Part shown: positions 29,839 to 40,277 of the stretch, piece after piece
Numbering within the stretch: the first letter of the stretch is position 1
Layout of the letters: every line of letters starts with the position of its first letter
From: Providencia stuartii
GTDB taxonomy: Bacteria; Pseudomonadota; Gammaproteobacteria; Enterobacterales; Enterobacteriaceae
NCBI GenBank assembly: GCA_900455155.1
Contig: UGUC01000004.1
Span: 248,001 to 312,000 of the forward strand
Direction: 5' to 3'
Length of the DNA: 64,000 nucleotides
Translations under genes and position numbers: made by a program
The notes under the pieces: generated by a model
The model's database searches: none
Seen by the model: only the letters and a program-made list of their open reading frames with translations
What the model was told of the DNA's origin: nothing

Positions 29839-29869
29839 AGGGTAAAGGTTACAGTAGTTGTAAGGTCAA
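29839..29869 (-). promoter_or_regulatory. MerR-type promoter of the RND pump operon
   Basis: Minus strand: TTGACC (29869-29864), 19-base spacer, TACCCT (29844-29839), with a partial dyad TTACA...TGTAA. The first twelve bases, TTGACCTTACAA, are identical to those of the promoter at 30940 that drives the MerR gene at 31017, pointing to a shared regulator. Confidence 0.6.
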
Positions 29870-30078
29870 CAGTTTTAATGCAAGCAGGTGTGGGAATATA
29901 TTGAAGGACAGTGTTTACGTTTATTTTTAATTAAATAAATTGAATACTCTCAATAAGATTATCTTAGAGATAGATATAAAAATAAGTTTGCAAAAGCCAA
30001 ATAAGTTATTGACCTTGTATCTACTTTAAGGTTTTTAATATTCATCATTAATTAAAACACGGACATAAATAAGGATTA

Positions 30079-30372
30079 ATGATGAAAAAGATTATCGCTT
30101 TATTTGTATTAAGCCTAGTTAGTTATCAAGGCGTCGCTGCAAATAATCAAACATATTCTCAACAGGCATCAAATAAGGTTACTGAGAATTATTTATCTGT
30201 AGATACGCATAAAAAAATACTCAGCTCAGCCACATTTATTGGTGATGCGAGTTTATCATCAATAGAAACGCAAGCTCAGGAAACGGCAAAAAAGATAGGG
30301 GCGAGTAGTTATAAAATTGTTGGAGCAAGTGGCGAAACTAAACTCCGAGGACATGTTATATTTTATCAATAA
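30079..30372 (+). CDS. DUF1471 small periplasmic protein (YhcN/BhsA/McbA-like)
   Basis: 97-residue secreted protein. A signal peptide ends near GVAA; the mature part contains the DUF1471 core, with ETQAQETAKKIGASSYKIVG and the closing GHVIFYQ strand. Members of this family are stress-induced periplasmic or outer-membrane proteins affecting biofilm, copper permeability or acid response. It is divergent from the RND pump and 29 bases upstream of a MarA-like regulator, so the two form a small operon. ATG at 30082 is an alternative start. Its specific role is not known. Confidence 0.78.
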   Translation: MMKKIIALFVLSLVSYQGVAANNQTYSQQASNKVTENYLSVDTHKKILSSATFIGDASLSSIETQAQETAKKIGASSYKIVGASGETKLRGHVIFYQ

Positions 30373-30401
30373 AATCCTTTGATTTTATAAGGAGATGAGC
30401 G

Positions 30402-30755
30402 ATGAGTCATCACACCATTAGAGAAAATGTGATACAAGATATTCTTTTATGGATTGATATGAATGTGGATAAGCCACTGAATATTGCGGAAATCTCTCAT
30501 AGGGCTGGCTATTCAAAATGGTATTTTCAACGTATTTTTAAAAATACCGTGGGCGTCAGCTTAGGGCAATATCTTTTAATTAAGAGGCTATTAAAGGTGT
30601 CATCTGATTTGAAACAGACAAATGACAAGATTATTGATATTGCTTTTAGATACGGTTTTGATGGACAGCAAGGGTTAACAAGAGCTTTTAAGCGTAAATT
30701 GAAAGTAACCCCTGCTAAATATAGGAGAGAAACCGCACTCAGGTACCATGCGTAG
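30402..30755 (+). CDS. MarA/SoxS-like AraC-family activator
   Basis: 117-residue protein consisting only of the double helix-turn-helix domain, like MarA, SoxS and RamA. It begins HHTIRENVIQDILLWIDMNV and continues SHRAGYSKWYFQRIFKN (first HTH), DIAFRYGFDGQQGLTRAFKR (second HTH) and PAKYR. These proteins activate efflux and redox-defence genes by binding marbox sites. Next to a divergent RND pump, an efflux role is likely, but no separate sensor domain is present, so its own expression must be the control point. GGAGATGAGC precedes the ATG. Confidence 0.88.
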   Translation: MSHHTIRENVIQDILLWIDMNVDKPLNIAEISHRAGYSKWYFQRIFKNTVGVSLGQYLLIKRLLKVSSDLKQTNDKIIDIAFRYGFDGQQGLTRAFKRKLKVTPAKYRRETALRYHA

Positions 30756-30939
30756 TATAGCGTATTTTGATAACAATCGTGTCATAAAGTATTAAGCCTA
30801 GCTAGCCAGCTAGATAATGCAATAAACTAAAAATTGTTGGTCTAGCGGCTAGCTGAATAGGTTAACCTTTGATGGTTTTACTTTTAATTTGTTGAAATAA
30901 AAAAATTAAATAAGAAAAATAATCAAATCATCGTTTTTC

Positions 30940-30970
30940 TTGACCTTACAATAATGGTAAGGATTAGCAT
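30940..30970 (+). promoter_or_regulatory. MerR-type autoregulated promoter
   Basis: TTGACC, 19-base spacer, TAGCAT, with the dyad CCTTACAATAATGGTAAGG between the boxes. The elongated spacer with a central dyad is the sign of a MerR-family operator. It drives the MerR gene at 31017, and its first twelve bases recur in the RND promoter at 29839. Confidence 0.75.
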
Positions 30971-31016
30971 TATTGAAAATTTAAAATAATCTATCTCTGT
31001 TTTTAGGTGGAAGAAT

Positions 31017-31415
31017 ATGAAAATAGGTGAAGTATCAAAATTATTCAATATTCCAAGAGAGACAATACGGTTTTATGAAAAAGAGGGCCTAATCGTTCCT
31101 CCGAATAGAAATGATAATAACTATCGCAGTTACAGTGAAAACCATATTGAACGACTCCGTTTTATAAAAAATTGCCGTAGTCTTAATATGTCTCATCGTG
31201 AAATAAAAAAACTATTAGATCTGGTGGATAATAATAGTGATGATTGTGAGCTCGTTGAGGGCGTGATTAACTCACATCTATTTAATATTAGAGAAAATAT
31301 CGAAAAGCTGAAAAAGCTCGAAAGAGAATTGATTATCTTACAAGATCATAGCAATGAAATGAATAGCAATCATAAGTGTGGGATAATAAAAAACTTATTA
31401 TCTAAAGAGATTTGA
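31017..31415 (+). CDS. MerR-family regulator (CadR/PbrR-like)
   Basis: 132-residue MerR-type activator: winged HTH MKIGEVSKLFNIPRETIRFY, then FIKNCRSLNMSHREIKKLLD, a long dimerisation helix, and cysteines in DDCELV (about 76) and HKCGII (about 120). The Cys pattern is like the Cd/Pb/Zn-responsive CadR/PbrR/ZntR group, but the His/Cys-rich tail of those proteins is short here. No metal-efflux ATPase lies beside it. The shared operator half-site suggests that it controls the RND pump 1.2 kb away. Ligand unknown. Confidence 0.82.
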   Translation: MKIGEVSKLFNIPRETIRFYEKEGLIVPPNRNDNNYRSYSENHIERLRFIKNCRSLNMSHREIKKLLDLVDNNSDDCELVEGVINSHLFNIRENIEKLKKLERELIILQDHSNEMNSNHKCGIIKNLLSKEI

Positions 31416-31451
31416 TCTTTAACGTTATACGATTTTCTATCTATATAGGTA

Positions 31452-31479
31452 ATAAGGATAGCAGCTTGGCTATCCTTAT
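31452..31479. terminator. Hairpin between convergent genes
   Basis: Perfect 11-base arms ATAAGGATAGC / GCTATCCTTAT with a six-base loop between the MerR gene and yjgM, which converge. The T-tail is weak on both strands. Probably a bidirectional terminator. Confidence 0.6.
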
Positions 31480-31490
31480 GGAGACTGTGA

Positions 31491-31991
31491 TTACAGTGCT
31501 TTTAGCATACGGATTTCACAATCGCTGTGGCCTGTATTGCCGAGTGGCTCATCGATAAATTCAAAGCCTAATTTCTCATACAGTTTAATGGCTGCTTGTA
31601 AATCTGCGGTTGTTTCTAGGTAGCAGCGTGTATAACCTTGTGCTTTAGCAAACTCTAATGACATTAGTACAATCTGCTTAGCGACCCCTTTACCTCTTAA
31701 TACCGAAGAGAGATACATTTTTTGTAGCTCGGCTGTTTCATTATCACCGCCAGCTAATTGTGATATGCCACCACCACCGACAATTTTACCGTCCATTTCA
31801 ACGACCCAGTAAGCACTACGAGGCTTGCTATAGACTTCATAGAGCGTATCTAAAATAGGATCGGCTACCGCAAAACCTTTATCAGCCGTTAAGCCATGTT
31901 CTGCTGAAACTTCACGGATAACCGCGGCAATCCCCGCATTATCTTTTTGTTCGATTAAACGAATAGTGTGGGTTGTTGTATTTGTTGTCAT
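31491..31991 (-). CDS. yjgM: YjgM-like GNAT acetyltransferase
   Basis: 166-residue GNAT acetyltransferase. The acetyl-CoA site is [20 protein letters not shown] (Arg-x-Gly-x-Gly/Ala type, about residues 90-109) and the last motif is [20 protein letters not shown]. It occupies the place of yjgM in E. coli, next to valS. Substrate not established from sequence. A good Shine-Dalgarno (GAGAG) precedes ATG 31991. The neighbour yjgN of E. coli is absent. Confidence 0.82.
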   Translation of the reverse strand: MTTNTTTHTIRLIEQKDNAGIAAVIREVSAEHGLTADKGFAVADPILDTLYEVYSKPRSAYWVVEMDGKIVGGGGISQLAGGDNETAELQKMYLSSVLRGKGVAKQIVLMSLEFAKAQGYTRCYLETTADLQAAIKLYEKLGFEFIDEPLGNTGHSDCEIRMLKAL

Positions 31992-32152
31992 GAGAAACTC
32001 TCTTTATTTATTGTTTTGTACTACTCAGTGAGAGAGAACCAGAAGGGAACTTCAATCTGAGATCTGCGAACGCAGTCGTATCATAATAATCGATTAATTA
32101 ATGTGGGTATAGGGTTCGGGATTGATTTACTTATTTAGATAGGTGTTCTAAT

Positions 32153-32187
32153 AAAAAACCCCTATTGGCGAACCAATAAGGGTTTTA
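32153..32187 (-). terminator. valS terminator
   Basis: AAAACCC-TATTGG and CCAATA-GGGTTTT arms around a CGAA-type loop, with six T on the minus strand after the stem. It lies 22 bases past the restored valS stop. Confidence 0.88.
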
Positions 32188-32208
32188 AGTCAGTGTGAAA
32201 GAGGCAAA

Positions 32209-35107
32209 TTATAGCGACGCAATGGTCACTTTTTGTGCTTCTAACTTACCTTTAGCTTCAATGTTAGCCGCTAGGGCGCTCGCGCTCTTTCTCAACAACG
32301 GCAGCAGGTGCACGGCTGACAAAACCTTCATTAGCGAGTTTGCTTTCAATAGACTCAATCTCTTTGAGTACTTTCTCTAACTCTTTATCCAAACCGCGCT
32401 AACTCGGCATCTTTATCAATCAGGCCTGCCATTGGGATCAATAGCTCAGTACCGCTAACCAGTTTTGTCACAGAAAACTGGCGCTTCTTCACCGTCTGCC
32501 AGTACCGTGATACTTGCAAGGCGTGCCATGGATTTAATAAAGTTTTGGTTTTCTGCAACGCGACGTTTCGCATCTTCAGAAGCACCACGCAGTAATACAT
32601 CTAGTGGTTTTACCCGGCGAAATATTCATTTCGGCACGAATATTACGGACAGCAATGATAGCTTCTTTGATCCATTCCAAATCACTCAGTGCTTGCTCGT
32701 CCACTTTAGCTGCATCAAATTCAGGGAATGGTTGTAGCATGATGGTATCTGCATCAATCCCTTTGACAACTTTCACACGTTGCCAGATAGTTTCCGTGAT
32801 AAATGGAATAATAGGGTGTGCTAAACGTAATAGCGCTTCTAATACTTCGATCAGCGTGAAACGTGCTGCACGAGCTTGCGCTTCATTACCTTTGTGAACA
32901 GCAGGTTTTGATAGCTCCAAGTACCAGTCACAGAATTCGTTCCAAGTGAAATCATACAAAATACCCGCGGCAATATCATAACGATGGGTATCGAGGGCTT
33001 CACGGTACGCTTTGATGGTTTGGTTGAACTGAGCCATGATCCAGCGATCAGCCAAAGAGAAGCTCATTTCACCACCGTTCTGACCACAGTCTTGATTTTC
33101 TGTGTTCATTAGGACAAAGCGGCTTGCGTTCCATAATTTATTACAGAAGTTGCGGTAGCCAGACAGACGTTTCATATCCCAGTTGATATCTCGGCCTGTT
33201 GAGGCAAGCGCCGCTAAGGTAAAGCGTAGTGCGTCAGTACCATGTGCTTCAATACCGTTTGGATACTCTTTGCGAGTACGCTTGGCAATTTTTTCAGCCA
33301 ATTGTGGCTGCATCATATTGCCAGTACGTTTCTCAAGCAGATCTTCTAACGAAATACCGTCGATCATGTCCAGAGGGTCGATAACGTTCCCTTTGGATTT
33401 AGACATTTTTTGGCCTTCTTCATCACGGATCAAACCCGTCATATAAACGGTTTTGAACGGTACTTGCGGTACGCCGTTCTCATCTTTAATGAAGTGCATG
33501 GTCATCATGATCATGCGGGCTATCCAGAAGAAAATAATGTCGAAACCACTGACCAACACATCGGTAGGATGGAACGTTTTCAGTGCTTCGGTATTTTCAG
33601 GCCAGCCTAATGTTGAGAAGGTCCATAAACCGGAAGAGAACCAAGTATCCAATACGTCTTCGTCTTGGCGCAGTGCAATCTCTGCCCCCAAGTTGTTTTC
33701 ACGACGAACTTCATCTTCATCGCGACCCACATAGACATTACCTTTGTCGTCATACCATGCAGGAATACGATGACCCCACCACAATTGGCGAGAGATACAC
33801 CAATCTTGGATATCACGCATCCAAGAGTAATACATATTTTCGTATTGGCGAGGTACGAATTGAATACGACCATCTTCAACCGCTTTAATGGCATCTTCTG
33901 CTAGCGGCTTAGTACGAACATACCATTGGTCAGTTAGCATTGGCTCGATAACGACGCCACCGCGGTCACCATAAGGCACTGTTAAGTCATGCGGCTTAAC
34001 TTCAACCAATAAACCTAACTGCTCAAATTCCGCGACAATCGCTTTACGTGCAGCAAAACGCTCCATACCACGGTAAGCTTCTGGGATTTCACTGCTATAT
34101 GCGGTTGATGGGTTACCGTGAGTATCAAAGACTTCTGCTTCACTACGGACATTACCATCTAAATCCATCATGTTGATCATAATGAGCTGATGACGTTTAC
34201 CGACTTCATAGTCATTAAAGTCATGAGCAGGGGTAATTTTCACGCAGCCAGTGCCTTTTTCCATGTCGGCGTGTTCGTCACCGACAATTGGAATACGGCG
34301 ATTGACGATTGGAAGAATAATTTCTTTACCAATTAAATCTTTATAACGGGGATCTTCTGGGTTAACCGCCACACCAGTATCACCCAGCATAGTTTCTGGG
34401 CGTGTGGTTGCGACAACCAGATAATCTTTACCTTCGGCTGTTTTTGCACCATCTGCAAGTGGATAGCGTAAATGCCACATGGAACCTTTGATTTCACGGT
34501 TTTCGACTTCCAAATCAGAAATCGCAGTGTGGAGTTTAGGATCCCAGTTAACGAGGCGTTTACCACGATAAATTAAGTTATCTTTATAAAGACGAACGAA
34601 GGCTTCTTTAACGGCTTTTGATAGGCCTTCATCCATTGTGAAGCGCTCGCGCTCCCAATCAACAGAGTCACCTAAACGGCGCATTTGTTGTGAAATGGTG
34701 CCACCAGACTCTGCTTTCCATTGCCAAATTTTGTCAATAAACGCATCGCGGCCGTAATCGTGACGAGTTTTGTTCTCTTCAGCCGCGATCTTACGTTCAA
34801 CAACCATTTGGGTTGCGATACCAGCATGGTCAGTACCTGTTTGCCACAGCGTATTTTTACCTTGCATGCGTTGGTAACGGATCATGGTATCCATAATCGT
34901 TTGCTGGAAAGCATGCCCCATATGCAGGCTACCTGTGACGTTTGGTGGTGGAATAACGACACAGAAACTTTCTTTGCTAGTATCCCCGTTTGGTTTGAAA
35001 TAACCGCTTTTTTCCCAATGAGCATAGCGTGCTTGCTCTATTTCAGCGGGATTATAAGTTTTATCGAGCGAAGGCTCGGCAATCGCATTATCTGGTTTCT
35101 TATCCAT
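32209..35107 (-). CDS. valS: Valyl-tRNA synthetase, four frameshifts near the C-terminus
   Basis: Class I synthetase charging tRNA-Val; essential and single-copy in enterobacteria. HIGH-type signature HMGH (in [11 protein letters not shown]), editing domain, KMSKS loop ([11 protein letters not shown]) and anticodon domain are intact in one frame to about residue 833. After [10 protein letters not shown] the frame breaks four times: runs at 32608-32611, 32474-32477, 32391-32393 and 32274-32276 each have one base too many. Removing these bases restores the C-terminal coiled coil ([20 protein letters not shown], then [20 protein letters not shown]) to the stop at 32209, about 965 residues. Four losses in an essential gene are implausible, so they are read as sequencing errors. 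holC lies 13 bases upstream. Confidence 0.95.
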
Positions 35108-35120
35108 TTTTATATCGTAT

Positions 35121-35570
35121 TCAGTTAGTTGGCGGCGTCGCCATAGTCAAATTGAAGCCGACGCTGCGGTAAATTTTATACCGTTCACGCGCCAACTGTT
35201 TTAAAGTTTCATCAATAGGCACAAAGTCTATCACTTCATGGAATGCAGTGGCAAAGTCTGCAAACTGGCTCTGAAGATTGATCAGAATATCGCGTTGGGC
35301 ATTTCCACGTTTCCCCGGCCAGCAAATTTCAATCGGTGCGCCATAACGAGGCCCTTCACCAGCAAGGTTATGAGGCACGAACTGATGAGGATCTCTTTGC
35401 CAAAGTGACTCATCCAGTTTTTCTGCTTGCTCAGCGGTTTCACACGCGACTAAAACACGCTTACCATCACGCCACATTTGCGCCGCAAGTTCGCAAGCAA
35501 GCCATTCATGGGCTTCTAACTCCACTTGCGGCGATGGTTGTTCAAGCAAATAAAAGGTGGCGTTTTTCAT
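35121..35570 (-). CDS. holC: DNA polymerase III chi subunit
   Basis: Chi subunit of the clamp-loader complex, which pairs with psi (HolD) and links the replisome to SSB. 149 residues, normal length. Conserved ATFYLLEQ start, [20 protein letters not shown], the [18 protein letters not shown] segment and [10 protein letters not shown] are all present. It lies between pepA and valS on the minus strand, as in E. coli, and probably is co-transcribed with valS. Confidence 0.95.
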   Translation of the reverse strand: MKNATFYLLEQPSPQVELEAHEWLACELAAQMWRDGKRVLVACETAEQAEKLDESLWQRDPHQFVPHNLAGEGPRYGAPIEICWPGKRGNAQRDILINLQSQFADFATAFHEVIDFVPIDETLKQLARERYKIYRSVGFNLTMATPPTN

Positions 35571-35639
35571 CTCTTTCTTTATGGAATAGAAAAATGTTAT
35601 GCAAAAAGGGTATTGCGACAGGCAATACCCTGAAATGAA

Positions 35640-35809
35640 GATGGGGCTATTTTAGCGTATCGCACTCTTGAGTGCTATATACTCGTCATAGTTCAAGTTG
35701 CAACGCCAATTTGACTCGCTACACCTTGAGCTATTTAGCGTCTAGACCCATGACGCGAGTTACAACGCAATGGTCTGTAACTCGCGTCATTATAGGACAT
35801 CAATTAAGA
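35640..35809. repeat. Intergenic palindromes between holC and pepA
   Basis: The spacer holds a perfect 14-base inverted repeat, ATGACGCGAGTTAC / GTAACTCGCGTCAT (35750-35790), 20 bases after the pepA stop, without a T-run. Just before it, ATACTCGTCATAGTTCAAGTTG (about 35682-35703) looks like a dispersed enterobacterial intergenic repeat. Family assignment is from memory and tentative. Confidence 0.45.
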
Positions 35810-37321
35810 CTAATCGTCGCCGTTCAGGCCAGCGCGGTTCAGTAAGAACTGTGACAACAATGACACAGGACGGCCTGTTGCGCCTTTTGCTTTACCTGAA
35901 CGCCATGCTGTACCAGCAATATCCAAGTGCGCCCAATTGTATTTGGTCGCAAAACGAGCGAGGAAGCAGCCCGCAGTAATTGCACCCGCCGGACGACCAC
36001 CTGTATTGGCTAAGTCAGCAAAATTAGAGCTGATTTGCTCATAGTATTCATCAGCTAACGGTAAGCGCCATGCACGGTCACCCGCTTGCTCAGAAGCGTT
36101 TAATAACTCATGAGCCAGAGGGTTGTGGTTTGACATTAAGCCAGTGTAATGGCTACCTAACGCAATCACACAAGCCCCTGTCAATGTGGCGATATCGATA
36201 ACCAATTCCGGCTCAAAACGCTCGACATAGGTGAGGGTATCACATAGCACTAAACGACCTTCGGCGTCAGTATTAAGTACTTCAACCGTTTGCCCTGACA
36301 TCGTGGTGAGGATATCACCTGGGCGATAGGCTCGTCCTCCTGGCATATTTTCACAGCCAGCCAGCACACCGACCACGTTGATTGGCAACTGCAATTCGGT
36401 GATAAAACGCATCACACCGTAAACCGTTGCAGCACCGCACATGTCATATTTCATTTCATCCATGCTATCTGCTGGCTTGATAGAAATACCACCTGAGTCA
36501 AATGTGAGGCCTTTACCGACTAATACAATAGGTTTCGCTTCAGGATCAGGGTTACCTTTGTACTCCATGATAGACATCAGCGATTCATTTTGTGAGCCTT
36601 GACCAACAGCGAGGTAAGCATTCATGCCTAGCTCTTTCATCTGCTCTTCACCGATAACACGTGTTGTCAGCCTATTTTCAGAAATGTCAGCTAATTGACG
36701 TGCTTGTGATGCTAAATATGCCGCATTACAAATGTTTGGTGGCATGTTGCTGAGATCTTTCGCTGCCTTAACACCGGACGCAATGGCGAGTCCATGGGCG
36801 ATAGCACGCTCACCGCTCGTTAATTCACGGCGTGTTGGCACATTGAAAACCAACTTACGCAGTGGACGGCGATGTTCCGTTTTATTGCTTTTCAATTGAT
36901 CAAAGACGTAGAGCGACTCTTTTGCCGTTTCAACAGCTTGACGTACTTTCCAATAATTATTACGGCCTTTAACGTGTAACTCAGTTAAAAAACAGACGGC
37001 TTCCATTGAACCAGTTTCATTCAATGTGCTGATTGTTTTCTGAATAATCTGTTTGAATTGACGCTCATCTAGCTCACGTTCTTTACCACAGCCGATGAGT
37101 AGAATACGTTCAGACAGGATATTTGGTACATGATGGAGTAGTAGGGATTGCCCTACTTTACCTTCAAGTTCCCCGCGGCGCAGCAGGGCGCTGATATATC
37201 CGTCACTTATTTTGTCCAGCTGTTCAGCTATAGGGGACAGACGGCGTGGTTCAAAGACTCCGACAACGATACATGCGCTACGTTGTTTTTCCGGGCTACC
37301 ACTTTTTACACTAAACTCCAT
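35810..37321 (-). CDS. pepA: Leucyl aminopeptidase A (PepA)
   Basis: M17 dizinc leucyl aminopeptidase, 503 residues, also known as the DNA-binding accessory protein in Xer recombination and carAB control. Metal-binding residues are seen in [16 protein letters not shown] (Lys, Asp), [11 protein letters not shown] (Asp) and the signature [14 protein letters not shown] (Asp, Glu, Arg). Intact. It is divergent from lptF as in E. coli, with 278 bases between the two starts that hold both promoters. Confidence 0.97.
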   Translation of the reverse strand: MEFSVKSGSPEKQRSACIVVGVFEPRRLSPIAEQLDKISDGYISALLRRGELEGKVGQSLLLHHVPNILSERILLIGCGKERELDERQFKQIIQKTISTLNETGSMEAVCFLTELHVKGRNNYWKVRQAVETAKESLYVFDQLKSNKTEHRRPLRKLVFNVPTRRELTSGERAIAHGLAIASGVKAAKDLSNMPPNICNAAYLASQARQLADISENRLTTRVIGEEQMKELGMNAYLAVGQGSQNESLMSIMEYKGNPDPEAKPIVLVGKGLTFDSGGISIKPADSMDEMKYDMCGAATVYGVMRFITELQLPINVVGVLAGCENMPGGRAYRPGDILTTMSGQTVEVLNTDAEGRLVLCDTLTYVERFEPELVIDIATLTGACVIALGSHYTGLMSNHNPLAHELLNASEQAGDRAWRLPLADEYYEQISSNFADLANTGGRPAGAITAGCFLARFATKYNWAHLDIAGTAWRSGKAKGATGRPVSLLSQFLLNRAGLNGDD

Positions 37322-37599
37322 GCGTTCTCCTGAATCTTAAAGACAAAGGCCCATGCTCCCGCTAAAATTAGCGTTACAGCATAATCTACCTCATAGAGAA
37401 TGAACTCTTTATGTTAAACTGAGCAGATATCTGGTATTTCAATAATATTAAGCATGTTCTGATTGGGTAATCAGTATAGAGAATGCTTTTATATCATTCT
37501 AGTCATACAATGAGCCAGAGTATATGTTAACAAATGGTAGATATTGAACGAACTTAGCCATTTTCCACCCAAAAGACAAGTTTTCACAGGCGTATAAGC
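37322..37599. promoter_or_regulatory. Divergent pepA-lptF promoter region
   Basis: AT-rich spacer between the two divergent genes. It must hold both promoters, but I cannot assign boxes with confidence. No reading frame of note. Confidence 0.4.
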
Positions 37600-38698
37600 G
37601 TGATCATTATTAGATATTTGGTACGGGAGACCCTGAAAAGTCAGCTAGCTATCCTTTTTGTGCTAATGTTGATTTTTTTTAGTCAGAAGTCCATCGATAT
37701 TCTCGGGGCTGCTGTTCAGGGAAATATTCCTTCAGATTTAGTATTACCGTTACTGGGATTGGGCGTGCCTGAAATGGCGCAATTGATCCTCCCTTTAAGC
37801 CTATTTCTTGGGCTACTGATGACATACAGCAAACTGTACACCGAAAGTGAAATTACGGTGATGCATGCATGCGGACTCGGGAAAAAGCGTTCTGGTTAAG
37901 GCCGCTCTGGTGCTTGCAACGTTGACCGCATTGGTCGCAATAGGCAATATTGCGTGGATGCTTCCTTGGTCGTCGCAATATCAAGAACAGGTGCTGGCAG
38001 ACGCTAAAGCTAACCCTGGGCTAGCTGCCATGGTGGAAGGGCAATTCAAAACCACCAAAGATAGAAACATCGTATTGTATATTGGCGACGTCAAAGGTAA
38101 TGACTTTAAAAATGTCTTCTTAGCACAATTGCGCGCCACTAATGAACAGCGCCCATCGGTAGTGGTCGCCGATAGTGGCTATATGCGAGAAGATGCCGAT
38201 GGCCGACAAATTGTGGTATTGGATGAAGGAACTCGCTACGAAGGAACGGCATTATTACGTGATTTCCGCATCACCGACTTTAAAAATTATCAGGCGGTTA
38301 TTGATCACAAACCAAGTGATGCCCGCAATGATAGAGTCGAACAAAAAAATATGCTTCAGTTATGGAAGGCGAATGACTTTGATTCCAATGCAGAATTCCA
38401 TTGGCGCTTGACGATTGTCTTCTCGGTGGTGGTGATGGCATTAATGGTAGTGCCGCTGAGTGAAGTGAACCCTCGTCAAGGGCGGGTATTGAGCATGCTG
38501 CCAGCCATGTTGCTGTATCTTATTTTCTTCCTATTACAAAGTACATTGCGTAATAGCGCAGAAAAAGGGGATGTCGATCCGAAATATGCAATGTGGGCAG
38601 TTAACTTAGGGTATCTGGCTTTAGCGATTATCCTAAACGTATGGAATACCGTGCCAATGCGCCGTTTACGCGTCAAATTTAATAGAGGGGCTGCCTGA
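37600..38698 (+). CDS. lptF: LptF, LPS-export ABC permease, one frameshift
   Basis: Inner-membrane permease of the LptB2FG complex that extracts lipopolysaccharide for transport to the outer membrane; essential in E. coli. The N-terminal helices ([20 protein letters not shown]) run to VMHACGLGK, where the frame breaks at A5 37882-37886. Removing one A continues as [17 protein letters not shown] through the periplasmic beta-jellyroll to the C-terminal helices, giving about 366 residues, standard length. GTG at 37600 is the start used. It overlaps lptG by one base (TGATG). Confidence 0.95.
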
Positions 38699-39774
38699 TG
38701 TTTGGTGTTTTAGACAGGTACATTGGACGAACCATCCTCAACTCTATTTTAATGACCTTGTTTATGTTGGTGTCCCTTTCAGGGATCATCAAATTTGTCG
38801 AGCAACTACGTAAAGTTGGTGATGGTGAATATACGACCCTAGGCGCTGGGGTATTTACGTTATTAACGATCCCAAAAGATATCGATATTTTCTTTCCGAT
38901 GGCGGCGCTGCTCGGAGCTTTACTAGGGTTAGGTGCTTTAGCATCACGTAGTGAGCTGGTGGTTATGCAAGCTTCTGGCTTTACACGCTTGCAAATTGCA
39001 CTGTCCGTGATGAAAACAGCGATCCCTCTGGTTATTGTGGCGATGTTGATTGGCGAATGGGTTGCCCCAAGCGCAGATCAATGGGCGAGAAATTATCGCG
39101 CAGAAAAAATTGTGGGTAACTCATTAGTTGTGACCGATGAAGGGATGTGGGCGAAAGATGGCCCTGATTTTATTCATATTCAACGCGTCTCTGATACCAC
39201 ATCGATTCAAGAAGTGTCTATCTACCGCTTTAATGAGCAGCATAAGTTAACATCGGTGATGTTTGCTTCAAGCGGCGCTTATGACAAAGACAATCAATTG
39301 TGGGTGCTGTCTCAAGTTGATGAGTCTATTTTAAGTAGTGAGAAAAAAATTACGGGCTCCCAGCGCTTAACTTATGAGTGGAAAACGAACCTGACACCCG
39401 AAAAACTCGGTATCGTTTCCTTGAGTGCAGACTCCCTTTCGATTCGCGGGCTTTATCAATATATCGCTTACTTAAAAGAGAGTGGGCAGGTAGCCGCAGT
39501 CTATGAATTGAGTATGTGGAAAAAGATCTTAGCGCCTCTATCCGCAGCAGTGATGATGTTTATGGCCGTTTCATTTATCTTCGGTCCATTACGTACTGTA
39601 CCGATGGGGGTACGTGTCGTCTCTGGGATTGTTGGTGGCTTCCTGTTTTATGTCCTAAATGAAGGGTTTGGTAAGTGGAGTTTGGTCTACTCCATACCGC
39701 CTATTATTGCGGCGTTACTACCAAGCGTCCTATTCCTTGGGGTCAGTATTGTCTTACTGGTGAAACGTAAGTAA
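38698..39774 (+). CDS. lptG: LptG, LPS-export ABC permease
   Basis: Partner permease of LptF in the LptB2FGC transporter, 358 residues and intact. It has six membrane helices with a large periplasmic domain between the third and fourth. The start [17 protein letters not shown] and the helix SGIVGGFLFYVLNEGFGK are typical. Its ATG overlaps the lptF stop, so translation is coupled. A U-rich terminator follows at 39805. Confidence 0.97.
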   Translation: MFGVLDRYIGRTILNSILMTLFMLVSLSGIIKFVEQLRKVGDGEYTTLGAGVFTLLTIPKDIDIFFPMAALLGALLGLGALASRSELVVMQASGFTRLQIALSVMKTAIPLVIVAMLIGEWVAPSADQWARNYRAEKIVGNSLVVTDEGMWAKDGPDFIHIQRVSDTTSIQEVSIYRFNEQHKLTSVMFASSGAYDKDNQLWVLSQVDESILSSEKKITGSQRLTYEWKTNLTPEKLGIVSLSADSLSIRGLYQYIAYLKESGQVAAVYELSMWKKILAPLSAAVMMFMAVSFIFGPLRTVPMGVRVVSGIVGGFLFYVLNEGFGKWSLVYSIPPIIAALLPSVLFLGVSIVLLVKRK

Positions 39775-39804
39775 GCCAATTTTAAAATCGATAATATTCC
39801 AATG

Positions 39805-39840
39805 AGCCATCGTATTGAATAATGCGGTGGCTTATTTATT
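39805..39840 (+). terminator. lptFG terminator
   Basis: AGCCATCGTATT pairs with AATGCGGTGGCT (12 pairs, two of them G-U) around a five-base loop, followed by TATTTATTTG. Confidence 0.7.
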
Positions 39841-39938
39841 TGTATTAAACCAATCAATACTTGAAAGGCTCAGGGAGAGTTGGATGAGTAATAAAAATTC
39901 TAATTTTGAGTAAGTTACCAATAAATCGATTACCTAGC

Positions 39939-40277
39939 TCACTTATTTTTGGCATTTAATTTATTTTCTTGAGGATGGAAAATAGGGTGTGCTTTTTTAT
40001 TGCCAGTAGCTGCTTTCACGATATTCTCGTGCGTGATGCCATAAAACCCCATTACAGGGAGTTTTAATTGATTAGCCATGACTTGTGCATTTGAGAATCG
40101 CCCCCCTTCAGCACTATGACAACTGCATAGTTTTATAAGCGAAGGGCTCTGTTTTATGCCTTTAATTTTATCCGCTAGCAGCGCATGGCAATTGGCGTTA
40201 GTCACTTTCGCAAAAGTGCCATCTCGCATTTGCAGCAACCCTTTCTCACCATGCGTTTTAATAATAATTGATGACAT
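39939..40277 (-). CDS. Small protein with a caspase-fold-like (clan CD) pattern
   Basis: 112-residue cytoplasmic protein, not named in any family I can be sure of. The chain has a hydrophobic strand followed by a His-Gly (IIIKTHGEKG, His about residue 9), then a strand leading to LIKLCSCHSAEGG (Cys about residues 48-50), then SNAQVMANQLKLPVMGFYG. This His/Cys spacing after adjacent strands is like clan CD cysteine peptidases, as in C80 toxin-processing domains and related bacterial toxin modules. It stands alone without a toxin partner. It could be a remnant of a larger protein or a free regulatory domain. Catalytic activity is inference. Confidence 0.45.
   Translation of the reverse strand: MSSIIIKTHGEKGLLQMRDGTFAKVTNANCHALLADKIKGIKQSPSLIKLCSCHSAEGGRFSNAQVMANQLKLPVMGFYGITHENIVKAATGNKKAHPIFHPQENKLNAKNK

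Noticed and set aside
33183-33904. Several plus-strand frames opposite valS
   Set aside because: All are shadows of the conserved synthetase coding sequence.
35336-35638. Plus-strand frame opposite holC
   Set aside because: Antisense to a conserved housekeeping gene; no coding signs of its own.
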